A stretch of DNA of 64,000 bases from contig DASUOH010000015.1 of the NCBI GenBank assembly GCA_036276735.1, forward strand, positions 1-64,000, written 5' to 3'. Positions 40,744 to 50,361 of this stretch are shown here, in pieces. This DNA is from VRUE01 sp036276735 (lineage in GTDB: Bacteria > Actinomycetota > Thermoleophilia > Solirubrobacterales > 70-9). The translations under genes were made by a program, and so were the position numbers. How positions within the stretch are numbered: position 1 is the first letter of the stretch; each line of letters opens with the position of its first letter. The notes under the pieces are model-generated. The model saw nothing but the letters and a program-made list of their open reading frames with translations. It did not search any database and was not told where the DNA came from.

Positions 40744-42072
40744 TCAGGCGGCGCGCCCGTCGCCGTTGGCGATCTCGGCGGCCCGCTCGGCGCCGACGAA
40801 GGGTGCCAGCGCCATGTAGCTGGCCAACGGCGCCACCTCGGGCAGGGAGCGTGGGCCGTCCTTGCAGATCTTGTTGTAGACGAGCCCCCAGATCGCGCCG
40901 ATCACCGCATCGCCGACAAGCGGGTTGGTGTCGGGCGCGAGCTCGTAACCCGGGGCGAGCAGGGCGCGGACCATTTCGAGCGTCCGGTCCCGCTCGTCGA
41001 GGATGAGCGGGCCGGCGGCGTAGCTCTCGACCGCGGCCAGGCAGGCGAGGTCGGGTTCCGCGGCGCCGAAGGCACAGAGCGCGCCGATTGCCGCCCTGAC
41101 GCTGTGGGGCCAGTCGGGCGCACGCCGCGAGGCGGGCATGACGACGCCGAGCATCTGCGCGGCCGCCGAGTCGAGCGCCGCCAGCAGCGCGTCCTCCTTG
41201 TCGGTGAAGTGCGAGTAGAAGGTGGCCTGGGAGATCGAGGCGCGAGCCGCGATCTCGGCGATCGTCACAGCCGGATATCCACGCTCTTTGGCGCAGGCGG
41301 CCAGCGCGCGGATGATCCGCTCGGCCTGGCTGTAGGCGACGAAGGGAGGCGGGCTGCCGTCCCCCGCGCGCGGGCGCCGCCCCGCGAGGCGGAGCTTGAT
41401 CGGCGGCGCCTGATAGCTCAGGGCCCAGGCGAGCAGGTCGTCGGCCAGCCCTGGCAGCGAGTCGTCTTCGTCGCGCCGCAGTTGGATCTGGATCACGGCC
41501 TGGGCGCCCCCGACGAGGCCGCAGATCATCTCATTGGGCAGCTCCTCACCGCGCACTTTGGCGATTGTCTTCGCCGCCACGCCTTCGAATTCACCAAGGA
41601 CCCCTTCGAGCGCCTTGCGCCCCGGTTCGCCGGCGGTGTAGATGCCGTCGAAACAGAGTCCTGCCGCAGCTCGTTCGTTGACGATTGTCGTGAGCGTCCG
41701 TTCGAGCGCCCGCCGGGCGCGGCCTTCCCAGGAGCCGTTGCCGTCACCCTTCTGCAACTCGTCCTCGATCAGCGACATCGCCTGTTCGGAGATGCCCTGG
41801 AACGTCGCCAGGAAGCACTCCTCCTTGTCGCGGAAGTGCTCGTAGAAGGCGCTGCGTGAGACCCCCGAGAGCTCGAGGACGTCAGCCACGGTCGTCTCCT
41901 CGTAGCCCTTCGTCGCGACGGCCCCGACCATCGCCCCGAACAGCCGCTCGCGCTGGTTTCTGGCGACCTCGTCGCGCGGCATCCCAGGCCCAGGGCGGAG
42001 CATCCGCTCGCGCAGCTGATCTGCGTTTCCCCATGGCGTCCGCACGTTCCCGCGCGGAACATAACCGGCCAT
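40744..42072 (-). CDS. Tandem double-TetR transcription regulator
   Basis: The 442-residue protein holds two complete TetR units in one chain. The first HTH is about 37-83 (ATKGYEETTVADVLELSGVS RSAFYEHFRDKEE) and the second about 247-295 (KERGYPAVTIAEIAARASIS QATFYSHFTDKED). Each is followed by a helical ligand domain. Such a protein could act as a pseudo-dimer on one operator. The upstream region has AT-rich DNA with repeated AACGTCT/AGACGTT half-sites, so autoregulation is likely. Confidence 0.92.
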   Translation of the reverse strand: MAGYVPRGNVRTPWGNADQLRERMLRPGPGMPRDEVARNQRERLFGAMVGAVATKGYEETTVADVLELSGVSRSAFYEHFRDKEECFLATFQGISEQAMSLIEDELQKGDGNGSWEGRARRALERTLTTIVNERAAAGLCFDGIYTAGEPGRKALEGVLGEFEGVAAKTIAKVRGEELPNEMICGLVGGAQAVIQIQLRRDEDDSLPGLADDLLAWALSYQAPPIKLRLAGRRPRAGDGSPPPFVAYSQAERIIRALAACAKERGYPAVTIAEIAARASISQATFYSHFTDKEDALLAALDSAAAQMLGVVMPASRRAPDWPHSVRAAIGALCAFGAAEPDLACLAAVESYAAGPLILDERDRTLEMVRALLAPGYELAPDTNPLVGDAVIGAIWGLVYNKICKDGPRSLPEVAPLASYMALAPFVGAERAAEIANGDGRAA

Positions 42073-42265
42073 TGCAGCCTCTCGGTACGGCGCGTCGAGA
42101 GGCTAAAAACGTCTGTACGGGAGCGTCTCCCAACTACGCCTATATGACTTGTGCCGTCCCGTACTCGTGCCCCATCTTACTGGGATTTTTTTGATCGAAT
42201 GTTTTTATTGTAAGAAACGTCTATGTGACACGTAATGGTGTGACATACATGTGAGACGTTCCTAA
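42073..42265. promoter_or_regulatory. AT-rich operator region between double TetR and fumC
   Basis: AACGTCT (42216-42222) and AGACGTT (42254-42260) form an inverted pair around GTGACAC/GTGTGAC half-sites. Further CGTCT elements occur near 42108-42130, and TTTTTTTGATCGAATGTTTTTATTG gives an AT-rich promoter core. The region lies upstream of the double TetR and just after the fumC stop, so it most likely controls the regulator itself. Confidence 0.55.
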
Positions 42266-43579
42266 TTAAGTGTGTGGTCGCGCCATTCTGCGGTGATCGA
42301 GTGCCTGCTCTAGCACCGCCGGCTCAACGCCTTGCTCGAGCGCGACCTCGCGCAGCGAGCGACCCGACTCGGCCGCCGCCTTGACGATGTCAGCGGCGCG
42401 GTCGTAGCCGATATGCGGGTTGAGGGCGGTCGCCGTCGCCAGGGTCGCCTCAGCGTGCCGCTCGGTCATCGCCTCGTTCGCCTCGACCCCCCCGACACAT
42501 TTCTCATCGAGCAGTCGCGAGGCGGAGGCGAGCAGCTTGATCGAGTCGAGCAGGCAGCGAGCGATCAGCGGCACGCGGACGTTCAGCTCGAACTGACCTT
42601 GACTGCCGGCCAGGGCGATCGCCGCGTCGTTGCCGACCACCTGAGCGGCAACCTGGATCACCACCTCGGGGATCACCGGGTTGACCTTGCCGGGCATGAT
42701 CGAGGAGCCCTTCTGCAGCTCCGGCAGCCGCAGCTCCGCGAGGCCGGCGCGCGGCCCCGAGCCCATCAACGCCAGGTCGTTGGCGATCTTGTTGAGCGAG
42801 ACGGCGTAGACCTTGAGCATCCCCGACAGCTCGACCAGGGCGTCCCGGTTGCCCTGCGCCTCGAAGCGGTCGAGCGGCTCGGAGATCGCCAGTCCCGTCT
42901 GCTCGGCGAGCCGCTCGCGCACCCCGGCGGCGAACTCGGGGTGGGTGTTGAGGCCCGTCCCGGTGGCGGTGCCTCCGAGCGGGATCTGCCCGACCCGCCG
43001 CAGCGTCGCTTCGACGCGCTGGATGCCGAGCCGCACCTGGGCCGCGTAGCCGCCGAACTCCTGCCCGAGCGTGACCGGCACCGCGTCCATCAGGTGGGTG
43101 CGACCAGCCTTGACGACGTCGGCGAAGCGCTCGGCCTTCTCGCTCAGCGCCGCCTGCAGCGCGTTCATCGCGGGCAGTAGGTCGTGAGTGACCTGGTCGA
43201 GCGCGGCGAGGTGGACGGCAGAGGGAAAGACGTCGTTCGACGACTGGCCCATGTTCACGTGGTCGTTGGGATGCGCCCCATCGCCGGCGAGGTTGGCGAT
43301 CACCTCGTTGGCGTTCATGTTCGAGGAGGTCCCCGAGCCGGTCTGGAAGACGTCCACCGGAAACTGGTCGTCGTGTTCCCCGGCCGCCACGGCATCGCCC
43401 GCATCGGCGATCGCGGCGGCGAGGTCCGCGGCGAGCAAACCCAGCTCGCCGTTGACCCGCGCCGCCGCCGCCTTTATCTGGCCGAGCCAGTGGATCACCG
43501 GTCCCGGCACGCGCTCGCCCGACACGGGGAAGTTCTCTACGGCCTTAGTGGTCTCGCCACCCCAGCGTTGATCTTCCAT
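42266..43579 (-). CDS. fumC: Class II fumarate hydratase
   Basis: A 437-residue enzyme interconverting fumarate and malate in the TCA cycle. Signature GSSIMPGKVNPVIPEV (about 296-311), GRTHLMDAVPVTLGQEF and QTGSGTSSNMNANEVIANLA are all present. It is somewhat shorter than the usual 460 residues. It is transcribed toward the double-TetR promoter region. Confidence 0.96.
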   Translation of the reverse strand: MEDQRWGGETTKAVENFPVSGERVPGPVIHWLGQIKAAAARVNGELGLLAADLAAAIADAGDAVAAGEHDDQFPVDVFQTGSGTSSNMNANEVIANLAGDGAHPNDHVNMGQSSNDVFPSAVHLAALDQVTHDLLPAMNALQAALSEKAERFADVVKAGRTHLMDAVPVTLGQEFGGYAAQVRLGIQRVEATLRRVGQIPLGGTATGTGLNTHPEFAAGVRERLAEQTGLAISEPLDRFEAQGNRDALVELSGMLKVYAVSLNKIANDLALMGSGPRAGLAELRLPELQKGSSIMPGKVNPVIPEVVIQVAAQVVGNDAAIALAGSQGQFELNVRVPLIARCLLDSIKLLASASRLLDEKCVGGVEANEAMTERHAEATLATATALNPHIGYDRAADIVKAAAESGRSLREVALEQGVEPAVLEQALDHRRMARPHT

Positions 43580-43721
43580 TTTCTCCTCAGCGCGGCCGCT
43601 GCAAACCGGCGCATCTCGGCGTCCTCAGTCGCTCGGATCGGGTCACGCACCGAAAAGTGCGCTCCCCTCTCCTCGCTCCCTGCGTCCACCGACCTGCTTG
43701 GTTTTCACGGCCGTTCGTAGT

Positions 43722-44174
43722 TCAACCATGGTCTTGGCCGGCAGCGTATCCCGTCCGAAATGCCTGGGCGGGGCGCAGTCGGTAGCGCGCGGCCGCGTCG
43801 AGGCGTCGCAGCAGGTCGGCGTGGATCCCGCCCGTCTCTTCGGCGCCGTTCGCGGCGGCACCGAGCATGTACCCCAGCCGGAGCGCCGCTCTGCTGCCGC
43901 TCCCTTCGCGCGCTTCTGCGTTCAGCTGCGTTGCCGCCTCGACCATCGACCTGCCGACCGTCGCCAGGTCGCCGCCCTGCTGGTTCTCGGCGAGACATTC
44001 CGAAATCGCCGCCTCACCGTTCAGCTTGACCCCGCCTGGTGCGTCGCCGAGCGCGCCGACGTAAGCAGCGGGCCCGTCCAGGCAGGCGACGGGGGTCGCG
44101 TCGCTGGTCGAGCCGCAGGCGGTTAGGACTAGCGCCAGCGCGACGATCGGCGCGAAGGTGCGGGAGAGCCCCAT
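43722..44174 (-). CDS. Small putative lipoprotein
   Basis: A 150-residue protein with a lipoprotein signal (SRTFAPIVALALVLTACGS, lipobox LTAC, Cys about 20) and a helical mature part (AISECLAENQQGGDLATVGR, ALRLGYMLGAAANG). No family is recognised. It is monocistronic, facing away from the divergent region at 44175. Confidence 0.7.
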   Translation of the reverse strand: MGLSRTFAPIVALALVLTACGSTSDATPVACLDGPAAYVGALGDAPGGVKLNGEAAISECLAENQQGGDLATVGRSMVEAATQLNAEAREGSGSRAALRLGYMLGAAANGAEETGGIHADLLRRLDAAARYRLRPAQAFRTGYAAGQDHG

Positions 44175-44241
44175 CCGCCCATCCTACGAATGACCCGCCG
44201 GTTGTTATGCACCCATAAGGGTGCTCAATCTACGGCGGGTC

Positions 44242-44955
44242 CTAGTCGCCGGCGCCGATTCCGCCGGCGCGGACCGAGGAGATGCCGCCGGGCGGCGACG
44301 GAGGTGGCTCGGGCGCGGGCGGCCGGCTGTCGGGCCGCGGCTGCGGCCGCGACGCGACGCCCTGGAAGCTGACCGCGAAGACCTGCACCCATTCGGCGAG
44401 CTGCCACTGGCGCACCGTCGCGTGTTCCCAGGAGAGGTGGAGGTGGTGACCGCAGCCGTGTCCGGCGTCGCCGTCGTAGCCGACCCAGCGGAAGGGCGCC
44501 AGCGGCCGGTTCTGGCGCGGCTCGGCCCAGCGCGCCAGGCGCGTTATCCCGCGCCAGCCGGCATCGCATTGGCTGCTGCCGCTCCGCGCGACGATGTCGA
44601 CGGCGAGACCGTTATGGTGGTCGGAGCCGGTCACATGGCAGCCGCGGCAACCGACGTGCTCTGCGGTGCCGGGCAGCCGCCCTGAGTAACCGTCGGTGAC
44701 GTAGATCGGGAAGCGCTGGGAGAGCCAGCGCAGGTTGGGGACGATCCGCCGATCGACCATGTCGCCTTCTTCGTGCGGGATCGCGGCCGGGATCGGGACG
44801 ACTTCGGCGGGCGCATACGCGAATCGACTGGTCGGCGGCCCGGCAGTCGCCGAGGCCACCCAGGCAAGCAGCGTCGCCGCGGCAAGCGCCGTGACGAGCA
44901 CCAAGCGCAGCCAGGCGCGGCGTTTCCAAACGAGTCTGCTGCTCCGCTTTGCCAT
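44242..44955 (-). CDS. M15-like (D-Ala-D-Ala carboxypeptidase-type) secreted protein
   Basis: A 237-residue exported protein: basic N-terminus, membrane helix (LRLVLVTALAAATLLAWVAS), then a domain with SDHHNGLAVDIVAR (HxxxxxxD) and CGHHLHLSW (HxH), the zinc-ligand pattern of peptidase M15/VanY-like enzymes. Four Cys residues (GCRGCH, QCDAGW, GHGCGHH) may form disulfides. The tail is Pro-rich. It probably trims peptidoglycan stem peptides. The long open frame continuing upstream to 46125 is a shadow. Confidence 0.75.
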   Translation of the reverse strand: MAKRSSRLVWKRRAWLRLVLVTALAAATLLAWVASATAGPPTSRFAYAPAEVVPIPAAIPHEEGDMVDRRIVPNLRWLSQRFPIYVTDGYSGRLPGTAEHVGCRGCHVTGSDHHNGLAVDIVARSGSSQCDAGWRGITRLARWAEPRQNRPLAPFRWVGYDGDAGHGCGHHLHLSWEHATVRQWQLAEWVQVFAVSFQGVASRPQPRPDSRPPAPEPPPSPPGGISSVRAGGIGAGD

Positions 44956-45042
44956 CCCCCTGGCTATCGACAACACCCCGGCGCCGCCTTGAGTGCGGCA
45001 TGCCGGCGACCCGGCTGGGCGGCAAGTAGGGTTGCGCAGGAA

Positions 45043-46641
45043 ATGCCGACCGTCCGCGACGCGAGCTTCGACCTCTTCCGCGCCCACGGGATGACGACGA
45101 TGTTCGGCAACCCGGGCTCGACCGAGCTGCCGATGCTTGCCGACTTCCCAGGCGACTTCCGTTACGTGCTCGGCCTCCAGGAGGCCGTCGTGGTCGGAAT
45201 GGCCGACGGCTACGCGCAGGCCTCGGGCAAGACGACCGTCGCCAACCTGCACACGGCCCCCGGGGTCGGCAACGCGATGGGGGCGATCTTCAACGCCCAG
45301 GCCAATCACTCGCCGCTGCTCGTCACCGCCGGTCAGCAGGTGCGGGCGCAGATCACCCTGCAGGCGAACCTCACCAACCGCGACGCGACCCGGATGCCCC
45401 ATCCGCTCGTCAAGTGGTCCTATGAGCCGGCGCGCGCCGAGGACGTGCCGTTGGCGCTCGCCCACGGCATCCATATGGCGTCGTTGCCGCCGCGCGGCCC
45501 GGCCTTCGTCTCGATTCCGATGGACGACTGGTACGCCGAGGTCGACGAGGCCGACGCGCACGAGGCGATCGCCCGCCGGGTCAACGGCCGTGCCGTCGCC
45601 GATCCCGACGGGGTGCGTCGCCTCGTCGGCCACCTCGACTCGGCAACTAACCCGGTGCTGGTCGTCGGCCCCGACGTCGACGCGAGCGGCGCCTGGGATG
45701 CCTGCGTCGGCCTCGCCGAGCGCCAGCGGCTGCCGGTCTGGGCGACGCCCGCCCCCGGCGGCGGCCGGATCGGCTTTCCCGAGAGCCACCCCAACTTCCG
45801 GGGCGTGCTGCCACCGGCGATCGGGCCGGTCGCGCAGACGCTGGAGGGTCACGACCTGATCCTCGTGGTCGGCAGCTCGGTCTTTCCCTACTACCCGCAC
45901 ATCGCCGGGCCGCTGCTGCCCGAGGGCGCGATGCTGGTCGCGATCACCAGCGATCCCGACGAGGCGGCCCGGGCGCCGATGGGCTTTGCGATCGTCGCCG
46001 ACGTCAAGCTGACCCTCGAGGCGTTGCTCGAGTCCGCGCCCGAGTCCTCGCGCCCGGCACCCGAGCCGAACCCGGGCCCGACCGAGATCCCGGCCGAGGA
46101 CCCGCTCAACGCCTCCACCGTCCACTCCGCCCTGGCCGAGGTCCTCCCCGAGGACGGCATCGTCGTGCTCGAGTCGCCGGCCAGCACGCTCGCCCTGCGC
46201 AACCAGCTGCGCCTCTCGCGGCCGGGCAGCTACTACTTCGCGGCGGGCGGCGGGCTCGGCTTCGGCCTGGCCGCCTCGATCGGCGTCCAGCTCGCCCAGC
46301 CTGATCGGCCCGTCGTCTGCGTGCTCGGCGAGGGTTCGGCGCAGTACGCGATCACCGCCTTCTGGAGCGCCGTCGCCTACGACGTACCGGTCACGTTCCT
46401 CGTCCTCAACAACGCCGAGTACGCGATCCTCAAGTGGTTCGCCGACGTCGAGGGGGTAAGCGGAGCCCCCGGGCTCGACCTGCCGAAGCTCGACGTAGGC
46501 GCCGTGGCGGCCGGCTACGGCGTCAGCGCCCGCAAGGCGAGCGGCCGCGACGAAGTGCGCGATGCGCTGGCGGCGGCGCTCTCCTCCTCACGTCCTGAGC
46601 TGGTCGAAGTGCCGGTCGCCCCCGGCATGTCACTTTTCTGA
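45043..46641 (+). CDS. mdlC: Benzoylformate decarboxylase-like ThDP enzyme
   Basis: A 532-residue thiamine-diphosphate enzyme. N-terminal FGNPGSTELPMLADFP, catalytic Glu in LGLQEAVVVGMADGYAQA, NMG-type HTAPGVGNAMGAIFNAQANHSPL and the C-terminal ThDP motif GEGSAQYAITAFWSAVAYDV-P-VTFLVLNN match benzoylformate decarboxylase. It converts a 2-oxo acid to aldehyde plus CO2. ATG 45043 is preceded by TAGGGT and AGGAA. The FAD/Fe-S oxidoreductase starts one base after its stop, so a hydroxy-acid to oxo-acid to aldehyde route is plausible, with mandelate or a related compound as substrate. Confidence 0.88.
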   Translation: MPTVRDASFDLFRAHGMTTMFGNPGSTELPMLADFPGDFRYVLGLQEAVVVGMADGYAQASGKTTVANLHTAPGVGNAMGAIFNAQANHSPLLVTAGQQVRAQITLQANLTNRDATRMPHPLVKWSYEPARAEDVPLALAHGIHMASLPPRGPAFVSIPMDDWYAEVDEADAHEAIARRVNGRAVADPDGVRRLVGHLDSATNPVLVVGPDVDASGAWDACVGLAERQRLPVWATPAPGGGRIGFPESHPNFRGVLPPAIGPVAQTLEGHDLILVVGSSVFPYYPHIAGPLLPEGAMLVAITSDPDEAARAPMGFAIVADVKLTLEALLESAPESSRPAPEPNPGPTEIPAEDPLNASTVHSALAEVLPEDGIVVLESPASTLALRNQLRLSRPGSYYFAAGGGLGFGLAASIGVQLAQPDRPVVCVLGEGSAQYAITAFWSAVAYDVPVTFLVLNNAEYAILKWFADVEGVSGAPGLDLPKLDVGAVAAGYGVSARKASGRDEVRDALAAALSSSRPELVEVPVAPGMSLF

Positions 46642-46642
46642 G

Positions 46643-49408
46643 ATGACCGTTGCAGCCCCCGACCGCGCGCCCGAGTCGCTCGCGACCGGGACGCCGCAGC
46701 CGCTGCGCGGCGAGCTGGAGGCGCTGCTCGGCGCCGACCGCGTCCTCGCTCGCGCCAGCGACATCGTCCGCTACGCCTCCGACGCCAGCCCCTACCGGCT
46801 GCTGCCGCAGGCGGTCGTGATGGCGCGCGAGGTCGCCGACGTCGCCAAGCTGCTCGACTACGGCCGCGCCCACGACGTGCCGGTCGTCTTCCGCGCCGGC
46901 GGCACCAGCCTCAACGGCCAGGGCCAGACCGACGGCATCCTGGTCGACGTGCGGCGCCACTTCGGCGGAATCGCCGTCGAGGAGAGGGGCCAGCTGGTTC
47001 GGCTCAAGCCCGGGACCCTGCTCGGCCATGCCAACCGAGTGCTCGCCCCCCTTGGTCGCAAGCTCGGTCCCGACCCGGCCAGCACCGACATCGCCACGGT
47101 CGGCGGCGTGATCGCCAACAACTCCGGCGGCATGCGCTGCGGCGTCGTCCACGACTCCTACTCGACGGTGCGCTCGCTGACCTTCGTCCTGCCCTCCGGG
47201 ACGACGATCGACACGGCGGCTCCCGACGCGGCGGAGCGCTTCGCCGCCGAGGAGCCGGAGCTGGCCGCCGGCCTCGCCTCGATCCGCGACGAGCTCCGGG
47301 CCGACCCGGAGCTGAGCGAGCGGGTCAGCCGCAAGTTCGCGATCAAGAACACGACTGGCTACCGGCTCTGCGCCTTCCTCGACGCCGACGAGCCGCTGGA
47401 GATCTTCCGGCGCCTCCTGGTCGGCTCGGAGGGCACGCTCGGCTTCGTCGCCGAGGCGGTCTTTGAGACCGTTCCGCTGCCGGCCCACACGACGACCGCC
47501 TGGGTCCACTTCCCCGGGGTCGACGAGGCGATCGCTCCGGTTCGCGACCTGGTCGGCATCGGCGCCACCGCGGTCGAGCTGATGGTTGCCCCCGCCCTGA
47601 TCACCGCCGCCTGGAACATGGTCGGTGCGCCCGAGGAGTGGAAGGAGCTGCCGCCGGAGTCGGCGGTGCTGCTGGTCGAGTTCGGCGCCGCGAGCGACGA
47701 GCAGCTCGACGCCTACGTGGCGCGGGCGGGCGAGGTGCTCGCCGGCCACGAGACGATCCGCCCGATCGCCTTCAGCCGCGACGCGGAGGAGATCGAGCTT
47801 GCCTGGCGGGTCCGCGAGGGGCTGCACGGTCTGATCGGCCGCCTGCGGCTGCCCGGCACGGCGCTGATCGTCGAGGACGTCTGCGTGCCGCCCGAGCGGA
47901 TCGCCGAGGGCGCGCGCGACCTGCAGGCGCTGCTCGGCGAGCACGGCTTTCTCCCCGGCGTCGCGGGGCACGCTTCGGCCGGCAACCTCCACTTCATGTT
48001 GACGCCGGACTTCGGCAAGCAGGAGGACCTCGATCGCTACGAGGCCTTTATGTCGAAGCTGGTCGAGCTGGTCGTCGACAAGTACGACGGCTCGCTCAAG
48101 GCCGAGCACGGCACCGGCATCAACATGGCGCCCTACGTCGAACGCGAGTGGGGTCCGAAGGCGACCGAGCTGATGTGGAGGGTCAAGCGGCTCGCCGATC
48201 CCGACGGCGTGCTGGCTCCCGGCGTGGTCCTCAACCGCGACAGCGATGTCCACCTGCGCAACCTGAAGACGACGCCGGCGATCGAGGAGTCGGCGAGCGC
48301 CTGCGTCGAGTGCGGCTTCTGCGAGCCGGTCTGCCCCAGCCGCGACCTGACGACGACGCCGCGCCAGCGGATCGTGCTGCGGCGTGAGATGGCGCGCCAG
48401 CCGGAGGGCTCGGCGCTACGCAGGGCGCTGCAGGAGGAGTACGAGTACGACGCGCTGGAGACCTGCGCCGTCGACGGCTCCTGCCAGCTCGCCTGCCCGG
48501 TCGGGATCAACACCGGCACGCTGGTCAAGGAACTGCGGGCCGCCGAGCACGGCGAGCGGGCCGAAGCGATGGCGCTGGCGGCGGCGAGGCGGTGGCGCGC
48601 GGTCGAAGCCGCCTCCCGGGTGGCGCTGCGCATCGGCGGCCCGCTGGCGCGGCGGACGAAGCGGGGCAGGGCGCTGCCGCCGCCCGCCTCGGCGGCGCTG
48701 CCGCGCACCTCGCGCGAGGGCGCCGCCGCCGTCTACTTTCCCTCCTGCACCAACCGCATCTTCGGGCGCTCCCCGGTCGAGACGCTGGTTGTCGTCTCCG
48801 AGCGCGCCGGACTGCCGCTCTGGATCCCGGACGACATTGCGGGCATCTGCTGCGGGCTGCCGTGGAGCTCGAAAGGGTTCGCTGCGGGGCACGGGCACAA
48901 GGCGAGGGAGATGGCCGAACGGCTATCCGAGTGGACCGACGGCGGGCGTCTACCTGTCGTGATCGACGCCTCCTCCTGCTCGCAGGCGATCGCCGGAACC
49001 GAGGACGAGCGGCTGGCTGGGGTTCAGATCCTCGACTCGGTCATTTGGGCGCACGACCGCCTTTTGCCCAATCTGGAGGTGACGCGCAGAGTCGACTCGG
49101 TGACGGTCCACCCGACCTGCGCGACCCGCCACATGGGCCTGGCGCCACGGCTCCGCTCGCTCGCCGCCCAGCTCGCCGAGGACGTCTTCGTGCCGCCCTC
49201 CGCGACTTGCTGCGGTTTCGCCGGCGACAAAGGCATCTCCAACCCGGAGCTGACCGCCGCGGCCACCCGCCCCCAAGCCGAAGAGTTGGCCGGGCGCCGC
49301 TTCGACGCTCGCCTCTCCAGCAACCGCACCTGCGAGATCGGCCTCAGCCGCGCCACGGGCGAGCGCTACGAGTCGTTCGTCTTCCTGCTCGAGCGCCTCA
49401 CCCGCTGA
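46643..49408 (+). CDS. FAD-linked oxidoreductase fused to Fe-S/CCG domains
   Basis: A 921-residue D-2-hydroxy-acid dehydrogenase of the GlcD-GlcF/Dld-II type. The FAD-binding PCMH domain (about 55-290) contains FRAGGTSLNGQGQTDGILVD and GGVIANNSGGM. A C-terminal FAD-oxidase domain includes GHASAGNLHFML. Two 4Fe-4S motifs follow (CVECGFCEPVCPS and CAVDGSCQLACPVG), then two CCG domains (GICCGLPWSS, TCCGFAGDKG). It oxidises a D-2-hydroxy acid, perhaps the acid feeding the adjacent decarboxylase. It ends at a strong hairpin. Confidence 0.92.
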   Translation: MTVAAPDRAPESLATGTPQPLRGELEALLGADRVLARASDIVRYASDASPYRLLPQAVVMAREVADVAKLLDYGRAHDVPVVFRAGGTSLNGQGQTDGILVDVRRHFGGIAVEERGQLVRLKPGTLLGHANRVLAPLGRKLGPDPASTDIATVGGVIANNSGGMRCGVVHDSYSTVRSLTFVLPSGTTIDTAAPDAAERFAAEEPELAAGLASIRDELRADPELSERVSRKFAIKNTTGYRLCAFLDADEPLEIFRRLLVGSEGTLGFVAEAVFETVPLPAHTTTAWVHFPGVDEAIAPVRDLVGIGATAVELMVAPALITAAWNMVGAPEEWKELPPESAVLLVEFGAASDEQLDAYVARAGEVLAGHETIRPIAFSRDAEEIELAWRVREGLHGLIGRLRLPGTALIVEDVCVPPERIAEGARDLQALLGEHGFLPGVAGHASAGNLHFMLTPDFGKQEDLDRYEAFMSKLVELVVDKYDGSLKAEHGTGINMAPYVEREWGPKATELMWRVKRLADPDGVLAPGVVLNRDSDVHLRNLKTTPAIEESASACVECGFCEPVCPSRDLTTTPRQRIVLRREMARQPEGSALRRALQEEYEYDALETCAVDGSCQLACPVGINTGTLVKELRAAEHGERAEAMALAAARRWRAVEAASRVALRIGGPLARRTKRGRALPPPASAALPRTSREGAAAVYFPSCTNRIFGRSPVETLVVVSERAGLPLWIPDDIAGICCGLPWSSKGFAAGHGHKAREMAERLSEWTDGGRLPVVIDASSCSQAIAGTEDERLAGVQILDSVIWAHDRLLPNLEVTRRVDSVTVHPTCATRHMGLAPRLRSLAAQLAEDVFVPPSATCCGFAGDKGISNPELTAAATRPQAEELAGRRFDARLSSNRTCEIGLSRATGERYESFVFLLERLTR

Positions 49409-49454
49409 CGATTGATGAATTCACCACACCCCAGAGGGGTCAATTCATCAATCG
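49409..49454. terminator. Bidirectional hairpin terminator
   Basis: CGATTGATGAATT (49409-49421) pairs perfectly with AATTCATCAATCG (49442-49454); an inner ACCCC/GGGGT stem closes the loop. It starts right after the oxidoreductase stop and overlaps the last codons of the convergent SDR gene. Confidence 0.75.
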
Positions 49455-50323
49455 GGAGTTGACGCGACCGCCGCCGCGCCCCGCTCGTCGGCTTCGGACT
49501 CGATATCACGCACGGTCTCGACCATGCGCCGGTCGCGCTCCATGCGCCGGTCGAGCAGGGGGTTGATCAGTCCGCGAAGCGCGGAGACGTACCGCCACCA
49601 CTTCGGCGCGAAGGTGCGCGACGCCCGCGCTTCGATTCCCCGTACCGTCGCAGCGCCTGCTTCCTCGGGCTGGATCCGCTTCAGCAGCCAGGCTGGCACC
49701 TGTTCGCGCAGGCGGTCTGAGTGCTTGCGCTCGAAGCCGTCCTGGACCAGCTTCGTGTCGACCCAGCCGTAGTAGACGACGCCGGCGCTGGCGCCGAGCG
49801 GCATCAGCTCGGCCCGCAGGGTCCGCCCCAGCGCCTCGACGCCGTGCTTGGCGACGGCGTAGGGGCTGTTGAGGAATCCGTTGGCGAACGAGTAGATGGA
49901 GCCGGTGACGACGACGTGGCCGTTGCGCTCGACGATCTGCGGCAGCACGGCGCGGACGGTGTGCCAGACGCCCATCAGGTCCACCTCGACGACGCGTTCC
50001 CACTCCTCGGAGCCGATGCCGCGGATAGTCGCGACCTGCGACTGCGCGATGCCTGCGTTGGCGACTGCGACGTCGAGCCCACCGAAGCGCTCGACCGTCT
50101 CGGCTACCGCGGCCTGCATCGCGCCGCTGTCGGTGACGTCGGCGCCGACCCCGATCGCCCGCGCGCCGATCCGCTCCGCGGCCTCGCGCGCCTCGCCGGC
50201 GTCGATGTCGACGACCGCTACGGAGGCGCCGCGAGCGTGAAGCTGACGGGCGGTCTCGAAGCCGATGCCGCGGGCGGCGCCGGTCACCAGCGCGACCTTT
50301 CCGTTCAGGGCGAAGACGGGCAT
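49448..50323 (-). CDS. Short-chain dehydrogenase/reductase
   Basis: A 291-residue SDR with the NAD(P) motif VALVTGAARGIGFETARQL (about 10-28), NAG in VANAGIA, catalytic Ser in VVTGSIYSF and YxxxK as SPYAVAKHGVEAL. A C-terminal extension of about 50 residues (RGIEARASRTFAPKWWRYVS) resembles membrane-associating SDRs with lipid substrates. Substrate unknown. It is divergent from ileS. Confidence 0.92.
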   Translation of the reverse strand: MPVFALNGKVALVTGAARGIGFETARQLHARGASVAVVDIDAGEAREAAERIGARAIGVGADVTDSGAMQAAVAETVERFGGLDVAVANAGIAQSQVATIRGIGSEEWERVVEVDLMGVWHTVRAVLPQIVERNGHVVVTGSIYSFANGFLNSPYAVAKHGVEALGRTLRAELMPLGASAGVVYYGWVDTKLVQDGFERKHSDRLREQVPAWLLKRIQPEEAGAATVRGIEARASRTFAPKWWRYVSALRGLINPLLDRRMERDRRMVETVRDIESEADERGAAAVASTPD

Positions 50324-50361
50324 GCGGCGGGGAGCGTAGCCGCTCCTACAATCACCTGCCC

